A stretch of 64,000 bases of DNA from Heliopora coerulea (Eukaryota; Cnidaria; Anthozoa; Scleralcyonacea; Helioporidae). The notes below the pieces were generated by a model that was not told where the DNA came from, ran no database searches, and saw nothing but the letters and a program-made list of their open reading frames with translations. The translations under genes were made by a program, and so were the position numbers. This document shows positions 22,576 to 33,186 of the stretch, one piece after another. The stretch spans positions 62,001 to 126,000 of the forward strand of contig JASJOG010000071.1 of assembly GCA_030142905.1 (NCBI GenBank). The letters run 5' to 3'. Each line of letters starts with the position of its first letter. The first letter of the stretch is position 1.

Positions 22576-23212
22576 GTAAAGTTTGAGTTAAACGTTTCCA
22601 AAATTAAACTTCTTACATTGAAATGTTCTTCGTATGTGTATATCTAATTGCGCCTCCTTATACTGCTATCCTTGTAGAGCTGACATGTATTAGAATCGGC
22701 TTTACTCTAGTAATAATTCATATCCTTTTAAATAACACATTGTAGAGAAACAACATCAAAACTGGATTATATTGCAGAAAATTTAAAAAATCGGCAATTA
22801 CTTTTCTTAAAACTGATGCCAAAAATTTAAAACTTCTGCATAATAGCGAATTTTTGTTTTTAAACAAAAAGTGGTATTATAAAACCCTCGAATTTGATGG
22901 AAATGTTTTCACTGGCTGAAAATCAATATCTTCACACAACTAAAGATGGAAGCAAAAATGATGTAAATTTCTAAAACTACCACACATTTGCATGGTTAGT
23001 GACTACGGCAAAATTTGAAATATCTAATACCTTTGCAGCGGTGGTAAATTCAATGAATAGTCTGCCATTGCACCTAAACACTCATTGCCTAGATGATGAA
23101 AATTCATAAATACATACTATTGCAAACTTGGACAAAGGTAAAAAAAAGACTAAATTTACGTTAAATTTGTAACACCTTTGCAATGTATGAAAAGTTAAAA
23201 CTTCTTCTCGTG
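22576..23212. other. Right end of the CACTA element, 3' region
   Basis: Non-coding. Contains several TTGCAAA-type motifs (near 22980-23185) matching the subterminal repeats of the left end, and ends with ...CTTCTTCTCGTG at 23212. Confidence 0.6.
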
Positions 23213-23215
23213 TAA

Positions 23216-24470
23216 GGTTTTGATCAAATGTTACGCCGGGATCCTTTTCACATAATGATGGTTGGATTTCGTTTCCTAGTAATGTTACTCGAAAATTATA
23301 CAAGTTGGATAACATTTGCCGACTTCCATATACCATTAATTTTATTTTCTTTGGATTCAAGAGTAAACTATTTTGAAAACACCAATTGCGTATCCGAACA
23401 AGATCATTATTAATTACCATCATGGTATCACTTGTGTAATTAATTGGAAAGGAAATATAAAGTTTGCTATCATCAACGTAGCATTCTGATTCGCATGACG
23501 TAGGAATAAGAGGTAGGTCATTAATGTAAATACTAAATAGGATGGGACCCAGGATACAACATTGGGGGACGCCACTCAAGACCGGCAAGCGGTCTGACAG
23601 GGCTGAATTTATGCGTACGACCTGGCATTGGTCAGACAAGGAACTGCTGAAACAGGAATGGCTAGAACATGATAAGCCAATGTCCCGCAGTTTGTTTAAT
23701 AATATTTCATGATTTATACTGTCAAATGCTTTACGTAGGTCCAATAACACAACTGCGGTTATTTCTTTCTTGTCCATGGCGTTTAATATAGTGTCCGTAA
23801 GTTTTATCAGAGTTGTTTCAGTAGAGTGAAACTTTTTGTTTCCACTTTTGTTTAGTAGAGAGTACTAGTAACACTAGGTATGGTGTTAGCTGATTTAATG
23901 CTGCTCGTTCACATACCTTTGATAATACTGGTGGTAGTGAAATGGGACGGTTGTTTTCCGCTTGTTCATGATCGCCATCCTTTGGGACGGTTAAAACCTC
24001 GGCCTTCTTCCAAGCACGTGGAAACTGGCTAGTCAGTAAAGAAATATTAACAATTGAGGTGATAGATGGAAGAATTACCGATAGGTTGTCTTTTATTACG
24101 CGAACAGGAATCTTGTCATGGCCGGAGCTTTGTTCATTGGCATTGAGTTAATGATATTCTGCATATAATTAGAATCAACTGATTTAAATGTAAATTGTTC
24201 GGACACTGGGTAGTCTCTTGGGATAAAAGGTGCTTGTAATAAATCATAATTACATTGGTTTGACAACAACTTAATTTTTTCCAGAGCAGCTTGGCCAAGT
24301 GAAGTAAAGTAACCATTAAGCTCATTTGCGATGGTTTCATCATCTTTACTGTAAGATTCTCGAGGTACGGTTCACCTAGGGATACATGATCGTATGGTTT
24401 TCCAAATGTATCTTTTATTATTAGAATTTCCCATTATCTGCTCAGTAACATATTCGTGTTACATATTCTT
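23216..24470 (-). pseudogene. LINE reverse transcriptase, N-terminal and palm part
   Basis: On the - strand, from about 24400 to 24000, a frame-shifted stretch has KDGDHEQAENNRPISL and PVLSKVCERAAL, the start of a CR1/L2-like RT. From 23777 an open frame shows VVLLDLRKAFDSINHEIL, SGVPQCCILGPILFSIYIND and CYVDDSKLYI, the catalytic YVDD box. It then reaches the CACTA insertion point at 23213-23215. Lesions between 23780 and 24400 include frameshifts. The reverse transcriptase would copy the LINE RNA at a nicked target. This copy is dead and split. Confidence 0.8.
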
Positions 24471-24475
24471 GTTAA

Positions 24476-26158
24476 TAAGGATATTATTATGACAAAGGAA
24501 GATGAAGAAAATTTCACACAAAAAAGTGCTGTATATGTAATTTAGATTTTAATGAAATAAATCCTCGCATATGTGACTGTGGCAAACAAGGTGTTATAAA
24601 CACAAAATATTCTGATTCAAAAAAAGTTTGGAGATGCCTCGCATGTTTAATTTATAGTAGGAATCTTAGAAAAAAAGTTAGAAAACAAATTAGAAAGTTA
24701 ACTGAAGATGAGATAAAACATTCAAAAAATAATATGAAAGTAAGCGATCATTACCATATAACAGCAAAATATAGAAGAACAGCCCACTTAGATTGTAATA
24801 TCAACTTTAGACTAACAGATAAAATTCCGGTAATTTTCCATAATTTACGCGGGTATGATTCTCATTTCATAATGCTAGAAATTGGCAAGCTCAAACAAAA
24901 TATTAATGTTATTCCGAACAATATGGAAAAATAAATGGCTTTCATGTTAGGCAAACATCTTGTATTCTTAGACAGTTTCCAGTTTATGAGCAGTAGTTTA
25001 GACAGACTGGCATCAAACCTGCCAGAAGTTGCTTTTAAATATAGTTCTGAAGAGTTCCAAGAGTATGAATTGAACTTGATGAAAAAGAAAGGTGTTTATT
25101 CTTATGACTATATGGTTAACTTTGAAAGACTTAGTGAAACAAAATTGCCGAAAAAAGAAGAATTCTATAATATTTTAAATGACGAACATATCTCAGAAGA
25201 AGACTATAAATATGCTCAAGATGTATGGAATACTTTTAATGTCAAAAATATGGGTGAGTGTCATGATGTATATCTAAAATCATATATTCTGCTTTTAGCC
25301 GATGTTTTTGAAAATTTCAGAAAGACTTGGATGCAATATTACAAATTAGACCCATGCCACTACTTCACTAATCCGGGGCTTTCGTGGGATGCAATGTTGA
25401 AAAAGATATAAAATTAGAGCTTATGTCAGATGATGATATGTTTCAACTTATTGAGAAAGAGCTGCGAGGGGGAGTTAGCTATATAGCCAACCGGTATGGA
25501 AAAGCCAACAATAAATACATGAAAACATATGATGAGAAGGCGTCCTCAAAGTATATTATGTATTTAGATGCTAATAACTTATACAGTTGGGCTAGGAGCC
25601 AATATCTACTAACAGGTGGATGTAGATGGTTAACTGATAAACAGATAGATAAATTAGACTTGAATAAGTACACTGAAAATAGTAAAAAAGAGTTGATACT
25701 AGAGGTTGATTTAAAATATCTTACTGAATTGCATAATCTTCACAATGATTACCCTATTGCTGCTTAAAAGATAAATGTAAACGAAACGAAGGCATGCTTT
25801 CCAATTATTGCAAAAACATTAAAGAAAAATATAATATATCTGTAGAACAGGTTTCAAAATTAATACCAACACTTAACAGCAAAGAAAAATACGATCTTCA
25901 TTATAGAAATTTGCAATCATATACCAATCTTGGTTTGAAAGTAACAAAAGTTCATGGAGTATTGGAATTCAATCAATCTCCTTGGTTAAAACAGTACATT
26001 AATTTCAACACGCAAAAGAGAACTAATGCTAAAAGCATCAGAAAAAGAGTTAATGTCAAACTTATTACAAATGGAGGTAAATTTGTTGTATTACCTGCTA
26101 AGCCAATATTTGTTAGTAATAAGATATTTAGTGAAAATCTAGTTGCTGTCCATAAGAT
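24476..26158 (+). pseudogene. DNA polymerase B, fragment 3 (exonuclease, TPR and first palm motif)
   Basis: Coding resumes after the LINE with TKEDEENF and a CxxC...CxC zinc-binding cluster (24515-24600). IPVIFHNLRGYDSHFI follows, the Exo II N-x2-3-F/Y-D signature, and then HDVYLKSYILLLADVFENF. The palm motif A region reads YIMYLDANNLYSW near 25557. Stops or shifts lie at 24932-24934, near 25410 and at 25765-25767. Between motif A and the end of the fragment the Kx3NSxxG motif B expected in this family is missing; reading passes from RTNAK directly to SIRKRV, which suggests a small in-frame deletion. The fragment ends at the CATAAGAT duplication of a hAT element. Confidence 0.8.
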
Positions 26159-26461
26159 TAGGCATTTCCCGATTGTGCTTGGCAACTTCTCAGCAATTTT
26201 TGGTGATTTGAGCAACTTTTTCCTCTTCCAGCAACCTCAAGCAACTTTTTGATTTTGGCAGCAACCTTTTAGCAAAACGTAGATTAAATGCATAAATGGA
26301 CAAATTTGAGGGTAAAAAACTGAAATATCTATTGAAATTTGTCATCAAATCGGATTTCGGACCTCTTTTGCTTGGGTCACCTGTTCTTCTGTCAAAATAT
26401 TCCAAAATGGTGCTCTCATAGTATTGATTTCTATAAATAGACATTTGATTATGACTTAAGG

Positions 26462-27352
26462 ATGGATGAACAACAAGACCAATCAGAGGAATCCTCTGAA
26501 AACGAAGTAAACCAAGAAGATCATCCAATTCTAGTAGCAGCAGTAAATGCTGGTAAAGCTCCTGCAAAAGCTGCTTATTCCTGGAAACGAAAACTTCCAG
26601 TTAATGAAGGAAAATATAAGCAAAGGGGAAGTAAAACTACCGTCAATACCGTGAGGGAAAAGACAACTGCTTGGGATCGACTGAAGGATTTCCCAAACCA
26701 TCATTTTGCTGTAGTGGATAGAAGATTACGTTGTAATGCTTGCAGTGAATTTATCCCTTTAAAAAAATATTCTATCAATAAGCATGCAGCATCAGTGAAG
26801 CACAAGAAAGGACTTTCTGATACTGCAAAGAGGAAATCAGAAAGCCAGACGATAATGGAATGTCTGCAGAGGAGAGACAAGAAAGAAATGCGACTGTTTC
26901 GCTTTGAAGTAATTGAATCTTTTCTCAATGCTGGAAGACCACTCGCAAAAGTGGATGTTCTTCGACCATTACTGGAAAAACATGGAGAGAGGCTAACCAG
27001 CAGCAGCCACCTAGGTGAGTTAATTCCAGCAGTACAAGAAAAAAAAAAAGAACAGACTCCTGGAAGAACTCAAAGATGTAAAACAGGCATCCATAATCTT
27101 TGATGGTACTGCTATATTGGGTGAATTCCTTGTTATCATAATTCACTATGTTCAGGAGAACTTTTCTCCAACTCAACGTGTAATACGCCTGAAAATTCTT
27201 GCAAAGGCACTGAAAGGAGAGGAATTGGCTCAAAGACTAATGTCTTGCTTGCCTGTTGACTATAAACTTGGTCCTAATGTGTTGTTAGGGGGAATGAGAG
27301 ATGGTGCATCCGTAAATGGAGCTGCCTTGAGACAGCTAATGTTCTTTTTTCC
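26462..27352 (+). pseudogene. hAT transposase, N-terminal part with BED zinc finger
   Basis: ATG 26462 opens a frame with a BED-type finger: WDRLKDFPNHHF, then LRCNACSEFI and INKHAASVKHKKG, giving two Cys and two His. The frame shifts at a run of A (about 27035-27050) and continues with ASIIFDGT, an RNase H-like fold start, and GGMRDGASVNGAALRQL. At 27352 it meets the Gypsy LTR. Coding continues at 31848. The protein would cut and integrate the hAT element. Confidence 0.85.
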
Positions 27353-27477
27353 TGTAATGTATTTCAGATGAAAACTCACTCGTGTTCGGAAAACATGCCA
27401 GTCATGGCTGACCTTTTATTGTACACCATCCCATGAGACCTTGCGGTCATACAAACACAGGAAACCCGTATATTGCA
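27353..27477 (-). repeat. Gypsy 1 3' LTR
   Basis: 125 bp, starts TGTAATGTATTTCAGATG and ends TATTGCA. About 92% identical to the 5' LTR by eye. Confidence 0.92.
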
Positions 27478-27682
27478 TATTTTGCCCCACCCATAAGTTT
27501 ACAAATAAGTAAAAACAATTGCTAGGGCATAACTGACTGACGTAATAATCTTAAAAAAAATCTCAACAATAAAGCTACAAAACAATGTCCATGATAATTT
27601 CTTGCAATGTATCATGTTCAGCAAATGTCCACAACAATGTTCAATAACAATGTTCAATGGATGTCCATGTGATGTTCAGCTT

Positions 27683-29498
27683 TTAGTACACATACACTTT
27701 TAAGTGAACAGGTGTAGTTTTGATTTGGGTGCTTCTTCGCAGAGTACCAGCAGGCTCTGAGACTTTAATAACTGTTGTCTTCTGTTCAACTGAAGGTTCT
27801 GAAGCTGTGATAGCATCAGGTTTCTTAAGTTCATCTAGAATGGGTTTTGGTACAGATGTTTGCAGTGGTGCAGGTGTCGGTTCTGCTGTACTTGGAAAAT
27901 CTTTTGTTACTGTAAGATGAGGAAGCGGGCTTGTCCTCAGGCGAATATGGTCAACATGTCGTCGAAACAGTCCACCGGAAAAAAGCTGTACCACATATCA
28001 AACTGGTCCTGACTTCTGAATGACAATTCCACATAACCACTTTGGACCTGATGAGAAATTCTTGACAAACACAGGGTCGTTTACTTGAAACTCTCTAAGT
28101 GGCAGTTGATTAGCATGTTGTTTTTTCTGAACAAGCTGCTTCTCTTCTACACGAGTGCGAGTCGTATTCTGACTTAGGGGGTTTACCAGATGCAAACGAG
28201 TCTTCAATTTCCGATTTATCAGTAGCTCACCAGGTGTTTTACCGGTGGTCGCATGAGGAGTGGTACGATAGCTTAGTAGAAATCTACTTAATTTTGTGTC
28301 TATGCTTTCCTTTTCATTTCCAATCTTCTTCATTGTTTCTTTAAAGGTGCGTACATATCTTTCAGCGAACCCATTGGATGCTGGGTATTTTGGAGCTGAA
28401 AAGATGTGCTTTATGCCATTCTCAGACATGAAAAGTGCGAATTCTTCACTAGTAAAAGCAGTTCCATTATCTGATACTATGATAAAAGGCAGTCAATGTA
28501 CTGAAAAACACTCTCTTAACTTCTGAATGGTTACTGCATCAGTACTGGAACTTGCTTTGAACACTTCGATCCACTTACTGTAAGCGTCACCCACCACCAA
28601 GAACATGTGTCCTTCAAAAGGTCCTGAGTAGTCGATATGTAAGTGAGACCAGGGTCTAGATGGCCACTCCCACGGATGAAATGGTGCAGCTGAAGGTGCT
28701 TTAGCGTTACACTGGCAGCTTTCACAGTTCTTTACCTTTTGTTCGATATCAACATCAAGATCGGGCCACCAGAAATAGCTTCGGGCCAACATTCTCATTC
28801 GGACCATACCTGGATGTACTTCATGTAGTTCATCGAGAAGTTTGGCTCTTCCTTGGGGAGGTATGATTACTCTGGATCCCCATAGTATGCATCCATCCTG
28901 ACAGATGAGTTGTGTTTTCCTTTACTGGTAAGGTTTGAACTCTACACGATTATCTGGATTGGGCCATCCTGACATTACTTGATGTCGCACTGCACTAAGA
29001 ATAGGGTCTTGTGACGTCCACCGATCAATGTCCTTGACTTTAACAGGGGTATTGTCAAGATGATCCATCACAAACATAATGTCGCCAGGGACAGGGACAC
29101 TCTTGACTTCTGTTGGCAACGGTAGTCTACTAAGACCATCGGCATTACGGTTACTAGGACCATCTCGATACATCAACTTATATGAATAGCCAGACAGAAA
29201 CACAGCCCACCTTTGTATGGGTGGTGAGGCCATTGTCGGTATTTGTTTGTTCGACTGGAGTAGACCCAGCAGGAGCTTGTGATCCGTATAAATTGTAAAA
29301 TGCCGTCCATTGAGGTATGTGTGAAAGTTCCTCACACCGAACATGATGGCTGCTGCCTCCATCTAGTTGCGAGTAGTTATTCTCTGCAGGAGGCAGAGTA
29401 CGAGAGGCATACGAAATAGGACGTTCAGTGCCATCTTCCATGAAGTGTGAAATTACACAACCTAGACCATATGGTGATGCGTCACAAGCAAGAGTCAC
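27683..29498 (-). pseudogene. Gypsy 1 pol, RNase H and integrase part
   Basis: From 29498 the reading shows the RNase H fold (LACDASPYGLGCVISHFM, then FTIYTDHKLLLGLL in the next frame). The integrase zinc region follows (RSYFWWPDLD..., CESCQ near 28730). The catalytic core has HLHIDYSGPF near 28640, VSDNGTAFTSEEF near 28450 and GFAERYV near 28370, which supply the D, D and E. The C-terminal tail contains RRHVDHIR near 27950. Frameshifts lie near 29360, 28900 and 28490, and a stop near 27996. Integrase would insert the cDNA. The product here cannot be made in one piece. Confidence 0.85.
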
Positions 29499-30823
29499 TG
29501 CTTTTCCAAACTATAATGTACTAGAAGTTGTGAAGAGTAAAGTGCTGACTTAGCTTTGTTCCAAGACTCTTCTTGTTGTTCACTCCAGTTCCATGGGGTA
29601 TCTTTAACTAACAGCTGATGCAAAGGGGCTAGTATTGCAGTGACGTTAGGAAGATAACAAGAATAATAGTTAAGTATGCCTAAAAAGGCTTGCAGCTCTT
29701 TCAGATTGGTAGGCCTTGGTGAATCTTGAATAGCTTTGATCTTTCCTTCGAGCGGATGAATACGATCTTTGTTTATGCGGTGTCCCAGGTAAGTGACTTC
29801 AGGTGCTTGAAAGATACACGTGGAACGTTTCAGACGGATACCCGCTTTCTCCAGGCGCGACAGTACTTCATTTAAACTATTAAAGTGTTCGGCTGATGTC
29901 TTTCCAGCGACGAGGATATCGTCTATTCGTACTACCACATTTGGAATACCTTGCAGTAGATTTTCCATAGTTCTTTGGAAAATTCCTGGAGCTGAGGCAA
30001 TGCCATAGCACAGTCTATTGTACTCAAATAGGCCTTTGTGAGTGTTGATGGTGGTATACTTCTTGGACTCTTCCTCCAACTCTAATTGTTGATAGGCTTG
30101 ACTCAGATCCAGTTTGGTAAATTGTACTCCACCTCCCAGTTGAGCTAGCAGATCCTCTGTTTTAGGGATTGGGTAGTTGTCGAGTTTGCTGACTTCGTTC
30201 AGCGTAACTTTGAAGTCTCCGCAAATACGTATGGTACCATCAGGCTTAACAATGGGTACAATTGGAGTTGCCCATTCTGAGAATTCAACAGGACTAATTG
30301 TTCCTTCAGCTAACAAACGATCCAATTCTGTTTTAAACGTCTGACGTAGTGCATAGGCTACAGGGCGAGGTTTAAAATACTTGGGCTGAGCTTGAGGATC
30401 GACGTAAATCTTGGCTTTGACTCCTTGAACTGTTCCTAGTCCTTCCCTCAAAAAGGCTTCATGCTTATTCAGTAGGTTAGATACATCAGGGGATACTACA
30501 CTAAGATGGAAAATTTCTTGCCATGACAAATTAACATGTTGTAGCCAATCTCGGCCAAAGAGACTGGGCACCTTGCCTTGTACAACTATAACTGGCAAGT
30601 GTTCACAAAAGTCCTTGTACTTGACTTCAACTAACAGTTTTCCTAAGACTGGGATAGCCTCTCCTGTGTATGTTTTCAAGGTTAACTTGGTATTTTGCAA
30701 ATTGAGAAATGAACCCTCAATGTTCTTTAACTGGTCAAAAATATCTTCTCCAGTAACAGAAAGGGGTACACCTGTGTCAAGCTCTATTTGAACTTCAAGA
30801 CCATTTAATTCGACAGCTACCAT
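29495..30823 (-). CDS. Gypsy 1 pol, protease and reverse transcriptase part
   Basis: An open frame of 442 codons. The aspartic protease active site is IELDTG near residue 15, with GRDWLQ near residue 90. RT follows with FTKLDLSQAYQQLEL, RLCYGIASAPGIFQ and VVRIDDILVAGK, then YLGHRI and the connection region (LQAFLGILNYYSCYLP). The catalytic box is R-I-D-D where Y/F-x-D-D is usual, and the same R occurs in Gypsy 2. The frame is intact from protease through RT but disconnected from gag and RNase H by frameshifts, so it is a fossil with a long surviving frame. Confidence 0.85.
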   Translation of the reverse strand: MVAVELNGLEVQIELDTGVPLSVTGEDIFDQLKNIEGSFLNLQNTKLTLKTYTGEAIPVLGKLLVEVKYKDFCEHLPVIVVQGKVPSLFGRDWLQHVNLSWQEIFHLSVVSPDVSNLLNKHEAFLREGLGTVQGVKAKIYVDPQAQPKYFKPRPVAYALRQTFKTELDRLLAEGTISPVEFSEWATPIVPIVKPDGTIRICGDFKVTLNEVSKLDNYPIPKTEDLLAQLGGGVQFTKLDLSQAYQQLELEEESKKYTTINTHKGLFEYNRLCYGIASAPGIFQRTMENLLQGIPNVVVRIDDILVAGKTSAEHFNSLNEVLSRLEKAGIRLKRSTCIFQAPEVTYLGHRINKDRIHPLEGKIKAIQDSPRPTNLKELQAFLGILNYYSCYLPNVTAILAPLHQLLVKDTPWNWSEQQEESWNKAKSALYSSQLLVHYSLEKQ

Positions 30824-31701
30824 GTAGAGGTTCTTACAACTACCTTGGCTGACAGCAAATAGTGAGTATATATCTTCATCCTCTTTTTCTTCCTCGGTAT
30901 CCAGAACATGAACTCTCGGTTTGCCTGGTTGAGAACTTGGGTTTGAATTTGGTGTGGCTTTTTTAGATGCATTTTTCGCTTTTTTGAGGCATTTAGCAAC
31001 GATATGTCCCTTCTTTTTGCAATAGTGACACGTGGCATCTTTAAAGCGACATTTAGCCGGATTGTGATTCTTTCCACAACGATAACATTCTTTATTTTCG
31101 CTCTTGGGACATGATGTTTGTGAAAAACTGACTTTTTCACAGATGCAGACGTTGTATTCGACTTAGAGGGAGTAGATTGTTGATCGGCCATGTGCTGTGC
31201 GGTCGTTTCCATTGACAACGCAATTTCATAAGCTTTTTTGATGGTTAAATCCACTTCAGACAACAAACGCCTCTGGATTCTCATTATTTATTCCAGATAC
31301 CAGACGATCACGCAGTATATTTTCAAGACTACTTCCGAAGTTGCAGTATTCTGCCATGTTTCGTAAAGCCGCTACAAAATAAGAGATATTCTCCCCGTTT
31401 GATCTGAACCAGTTGTTGAACTTGTGCCTTTGCACGCTTTCACTCGGTTTTGGGTTGAAATGACTCTTTACCAAGGTGCACAATTCCTCATAAGACTTTT
31501 CTCCGGGCTTTCCTGGAGCCAACAGGTCAGACATTAATTTGTAGGTTTTCTTTCCCACCGAACTGAGAAGGATTGCCCGGCGTATTTTCAAGTCATCCTC
31601 GGACGATGTGATTCCATAAAATAGAAGTTTAAACGCTCAATATAAAATTCCCATGAATCAGACTCTCTGTCAAATTCATCAATTTTGTCGTAGGTTGCCA
31701 T
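30824..31701 (-). pseudogene. Gypsy 1 gag
   Basis: Starts at ATG 31701 (MATYDKIDEFDRESDSWEFY) just downstream of the primer binding site. A shift near 31640 leads to the capsid-like region (KIRRAILLSSVGKKTYKLMS, FNNWFRSNGENISYFVAALR). Another shift near 31270 follows, then two zinc knuckles in a further frame: CYRCGKNHNPAKC and CHYCKKKGHIVAKC near 31010-31085. These bind the element RNA. At least three frameshifts. Confidence 0.8.
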
Positions 31702-31703
31702 TT

Positions 31704-31722
31704 CACATCCTCGTCGCCAAAA
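31704..31722 (-). promoter_or_regulatory. Gypsy 1 primer binding site
   Basis: Directly inside the 5' LTR, the - strand reads TTTTGGCGACGAGGATGTG. TGGCGACGAGGATG is in the place and form of a tRNA primer binding site. The tRNA was not identified. Confidence 0.6.
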
Positions 31723-31847
31723 TGTAATGTATTTCAGATGAAAAATCACTCGCTTTCGGAAAACATGCCAGTCATTGCTGATCTCTTATTGTACACCACC
31801 CCATGAGACCTTGTGGTCATACAAACACAGGAAACTCGTACATTGCA
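31723..31847 (-). repeat. Gypsy 1 5' LTR
   Basis: 125 bp, same ends as the left LTR. LTRs this short are unusual but match in both copies. Confidence 0.92.
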
Positions 31848-32821
31848 TTTCCAAAGCTCTTGGATGTTGTGTGCTCTCTCACACACAATAGACAACATTG
31901 GCAGTCATTTTCAATTTCAAATCCTTGATCGTTTTCCTCGCTATTGGATAGGAGTGTTCTCTCACAGCTACAACGCACGACTTGTTTGGAAGGAGAAAAC
32001 AGGGAAGTCTATTCGTACACTGAGTGAGTCGCGTTGGTGGAGCAAATGGGACGTGCTTAACAAAGTGGTGAATTACTTTGATTTTGTTGAGCCATTTCTT
32101 CGTGAGAATGAAGAAATCTGTCCTTCTAATCGCCAACATCTGCTAGAGATATTTGACGATTTCCAAAGCTGCCAAACCTTACGCTCGGAGTTGGCTGCAC
32201 TCATTGATGCAGGGGTGCATTTTGTAAATGCCACGTATTACTTGGAAGGAAATCGCCCACTGATTTTCACCTGCTATGAAAGGCTTTCCACTGTTTCCAG
32301 GGCTGTAGCAGTTGACAGTTACCCTAACACATTGGCTGTTGCTCAGCATATTGCTGATGGCCATGATGCACTGTGCACTCAGTGTTATTAGGAAAAGTTT
32401 AGTGGCCAGTTTTATGGAATTGTGAGAGCGTTCAAAGCTGCACGTCTTTCCTGCCCTATTAAAGTGCAAAGCTTGAACCCGACAGCAGCATCACTGCAAG
32501 AGTTAATGAATTTCTCTTTTATCACTGACGACATAGTTGTTGATCTGGTACAAGAGCTTCCATTGTATCTTGCTCCAGTTGATGGGGTTACAGTCACATG
32601 TGAAAATGATAAGTTGACCTGGTGGGCTTCTCACAAGGAGACCCTTCCGCACTTCGCCTTTATTGTCAAAAAACTTTTGTTGATTCAGCATAAGTTCAGC
32701 ATCTGCAGAAAGAGCTTTTAGTCTTTTGACAAATGCTTTTAGCTCTCAACAAGAAAGGGCTCTTGAAGGCTATCTTGAAGCTTGTGTCATGATTCAAAAT
32801 AACAGTGCAAAGAGATTTTAG
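31848..32821 (+). pseudogene. hAT transposase, C-terminal part with dimerisation domain
   Basis: Continues the hAT transposase after the Gypsy insertion with FPKLLDVVCSLTHTIDNIGS. It carries RWWSKWDVLNKVV, the hAT RW motif, and a helical insertion (HLLEIFDDFQ to YYLEGNRPLIFTCYERL). A stop at 32389-32391 and a frameshift near 32690 precede the dimerisation motif SASAERAFSLLTNAFS, and the frame ends at 32821. Coding for the RNase H-like catalytic region is spread over both parts. Inactive. Confidence 0.85.
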
Positions 32822-33178
32822 AACTTAAGTTTGTTGGACTTTGTGTAGACAAACTCTTCAAGTTATGATTGTTATACGTTACATTTCAGTTGAAGTGAAC
32901 AAATGTAATTACACTGAAATAAATCACTTTTTGTTCCTGTTTCAAGTAATTATGGAATAAAAATTACTTTTCCCTAGTTATTAAGGACAACAAAGGAAAC
33001 GTAAAACATCACGTTCATAAGGTACTGTGTGAAAATATTGTACAATTTTGATGACAGGTAATGGAAACTCCGAGTTTTAAGGCAGCAACGTTTTGAATTT
33101 TTGGCAACTTTCTAGCATTTTTTGGTGTTTTTGGTAGCAACGTTTCATGATTTTGGGAGTGCAATCGGGAAATGCCTA
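32822..33178 (+). other. 3' region and right end of the hAT element
   Basis: Non-coding. Contains AGCAACGTTT repeats (33088, 33135) resembling the left subterminal AGCAACTTTT motifs and the right inverted repeat CAATCGGGAAATGCCTA at 33162-33178. Confidence 0.7.
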
Positions 33179-33186
33179 CATAAGAT

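Larger units (their letters stand above)
6686..23212. mobile_element. CACTA/EnSpm DNA transposon, 16,527 bp, both ends present
   Basis: The left end reads CACGGGACAAAATT. The right end, on the - strand, reads CACGAGAAGAAGTTTT. Both ends are flanked by TAA (6683-6685 and 23213-23215), the 3-bp duplication usual for CACTA elements, and excision in silico restores the LINE frame. Inside are a tnp2-type transposase on the - strand (9611-12501) and a divergently transcribed five-exon gene (12698-22310). Repeated TTGCAAA/CAAATTTGCA motifs lie near both ends. The termini begin CACG rather than CACTA. A Tc1-like element and two small foldback elements are nested inside. Confidence 0.85.
5988..24475 (-). 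mobile_element. 5'-truncated CR1/L2-like LINE, split by a CACTA element
   Basis: Read on the - strand, the LINE begins near 24475 and ends near 5988 with a short A/T tail repeating ATTGT. Its RT is at 24.4-23.2 kb and its C-terminal region at 6.69-6.15 kb. The two halves are separated by the 16.5 kb CACTA element. Removing that element and one TAA duplication restores the LINE reading frame (...DQNL then SFNDHTTK...). It lies between polymerase B fragments 2 and 3. Net LINE length is about 1.96 kb, so it is 5'-truncated. Confidence 0.75.
27353..31847 (-). mobile_element. Gypsy LTR retrotransposon 1, 4495 bp, complete with both LTRs
   Basis: Direct repeats of 125 bp at 27353-27477 and 31723-31847, TGTAATG...TTGCA, differ at about 10 positions. 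They are flanked by TTTCC (27348-27352 and 31848-31852). Oriented on the - strand with gag, protease, RT, RNase H and integrase in the usual Gypsy order. The hAT transposase frame resumes exactly after the right duplication. Gag and pol are broken by several frameshifts and stops. Confidence 0.92.
26159..33178 (+). mobile_element. hAT DNA transposon, 7020 bp including a nested Gypsy, complete ends
   Basis: Perfect 17-bp terminal inverted repeats (TAGGCATTTCCCGATTG) are flanked by a perfect 8-bp duplication CATAAGAT (26151-26158 and 33179-33186), the hAT signature. Subterminal AGCAAC/GGCAACTT motifs recur at both ends. It encodes a BED-finger hAT transposase on the + strand, split by a Gypsy element. 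Without the Gypsy it is about 2.5 kb. Confidence 0.92.

Noticed and set aside
26190..26567. 125-codon - strand frame at the hAT left end
   Set aside because: Overlaps the terminal repeat and the start of the transposase on the other strand; a shadow.
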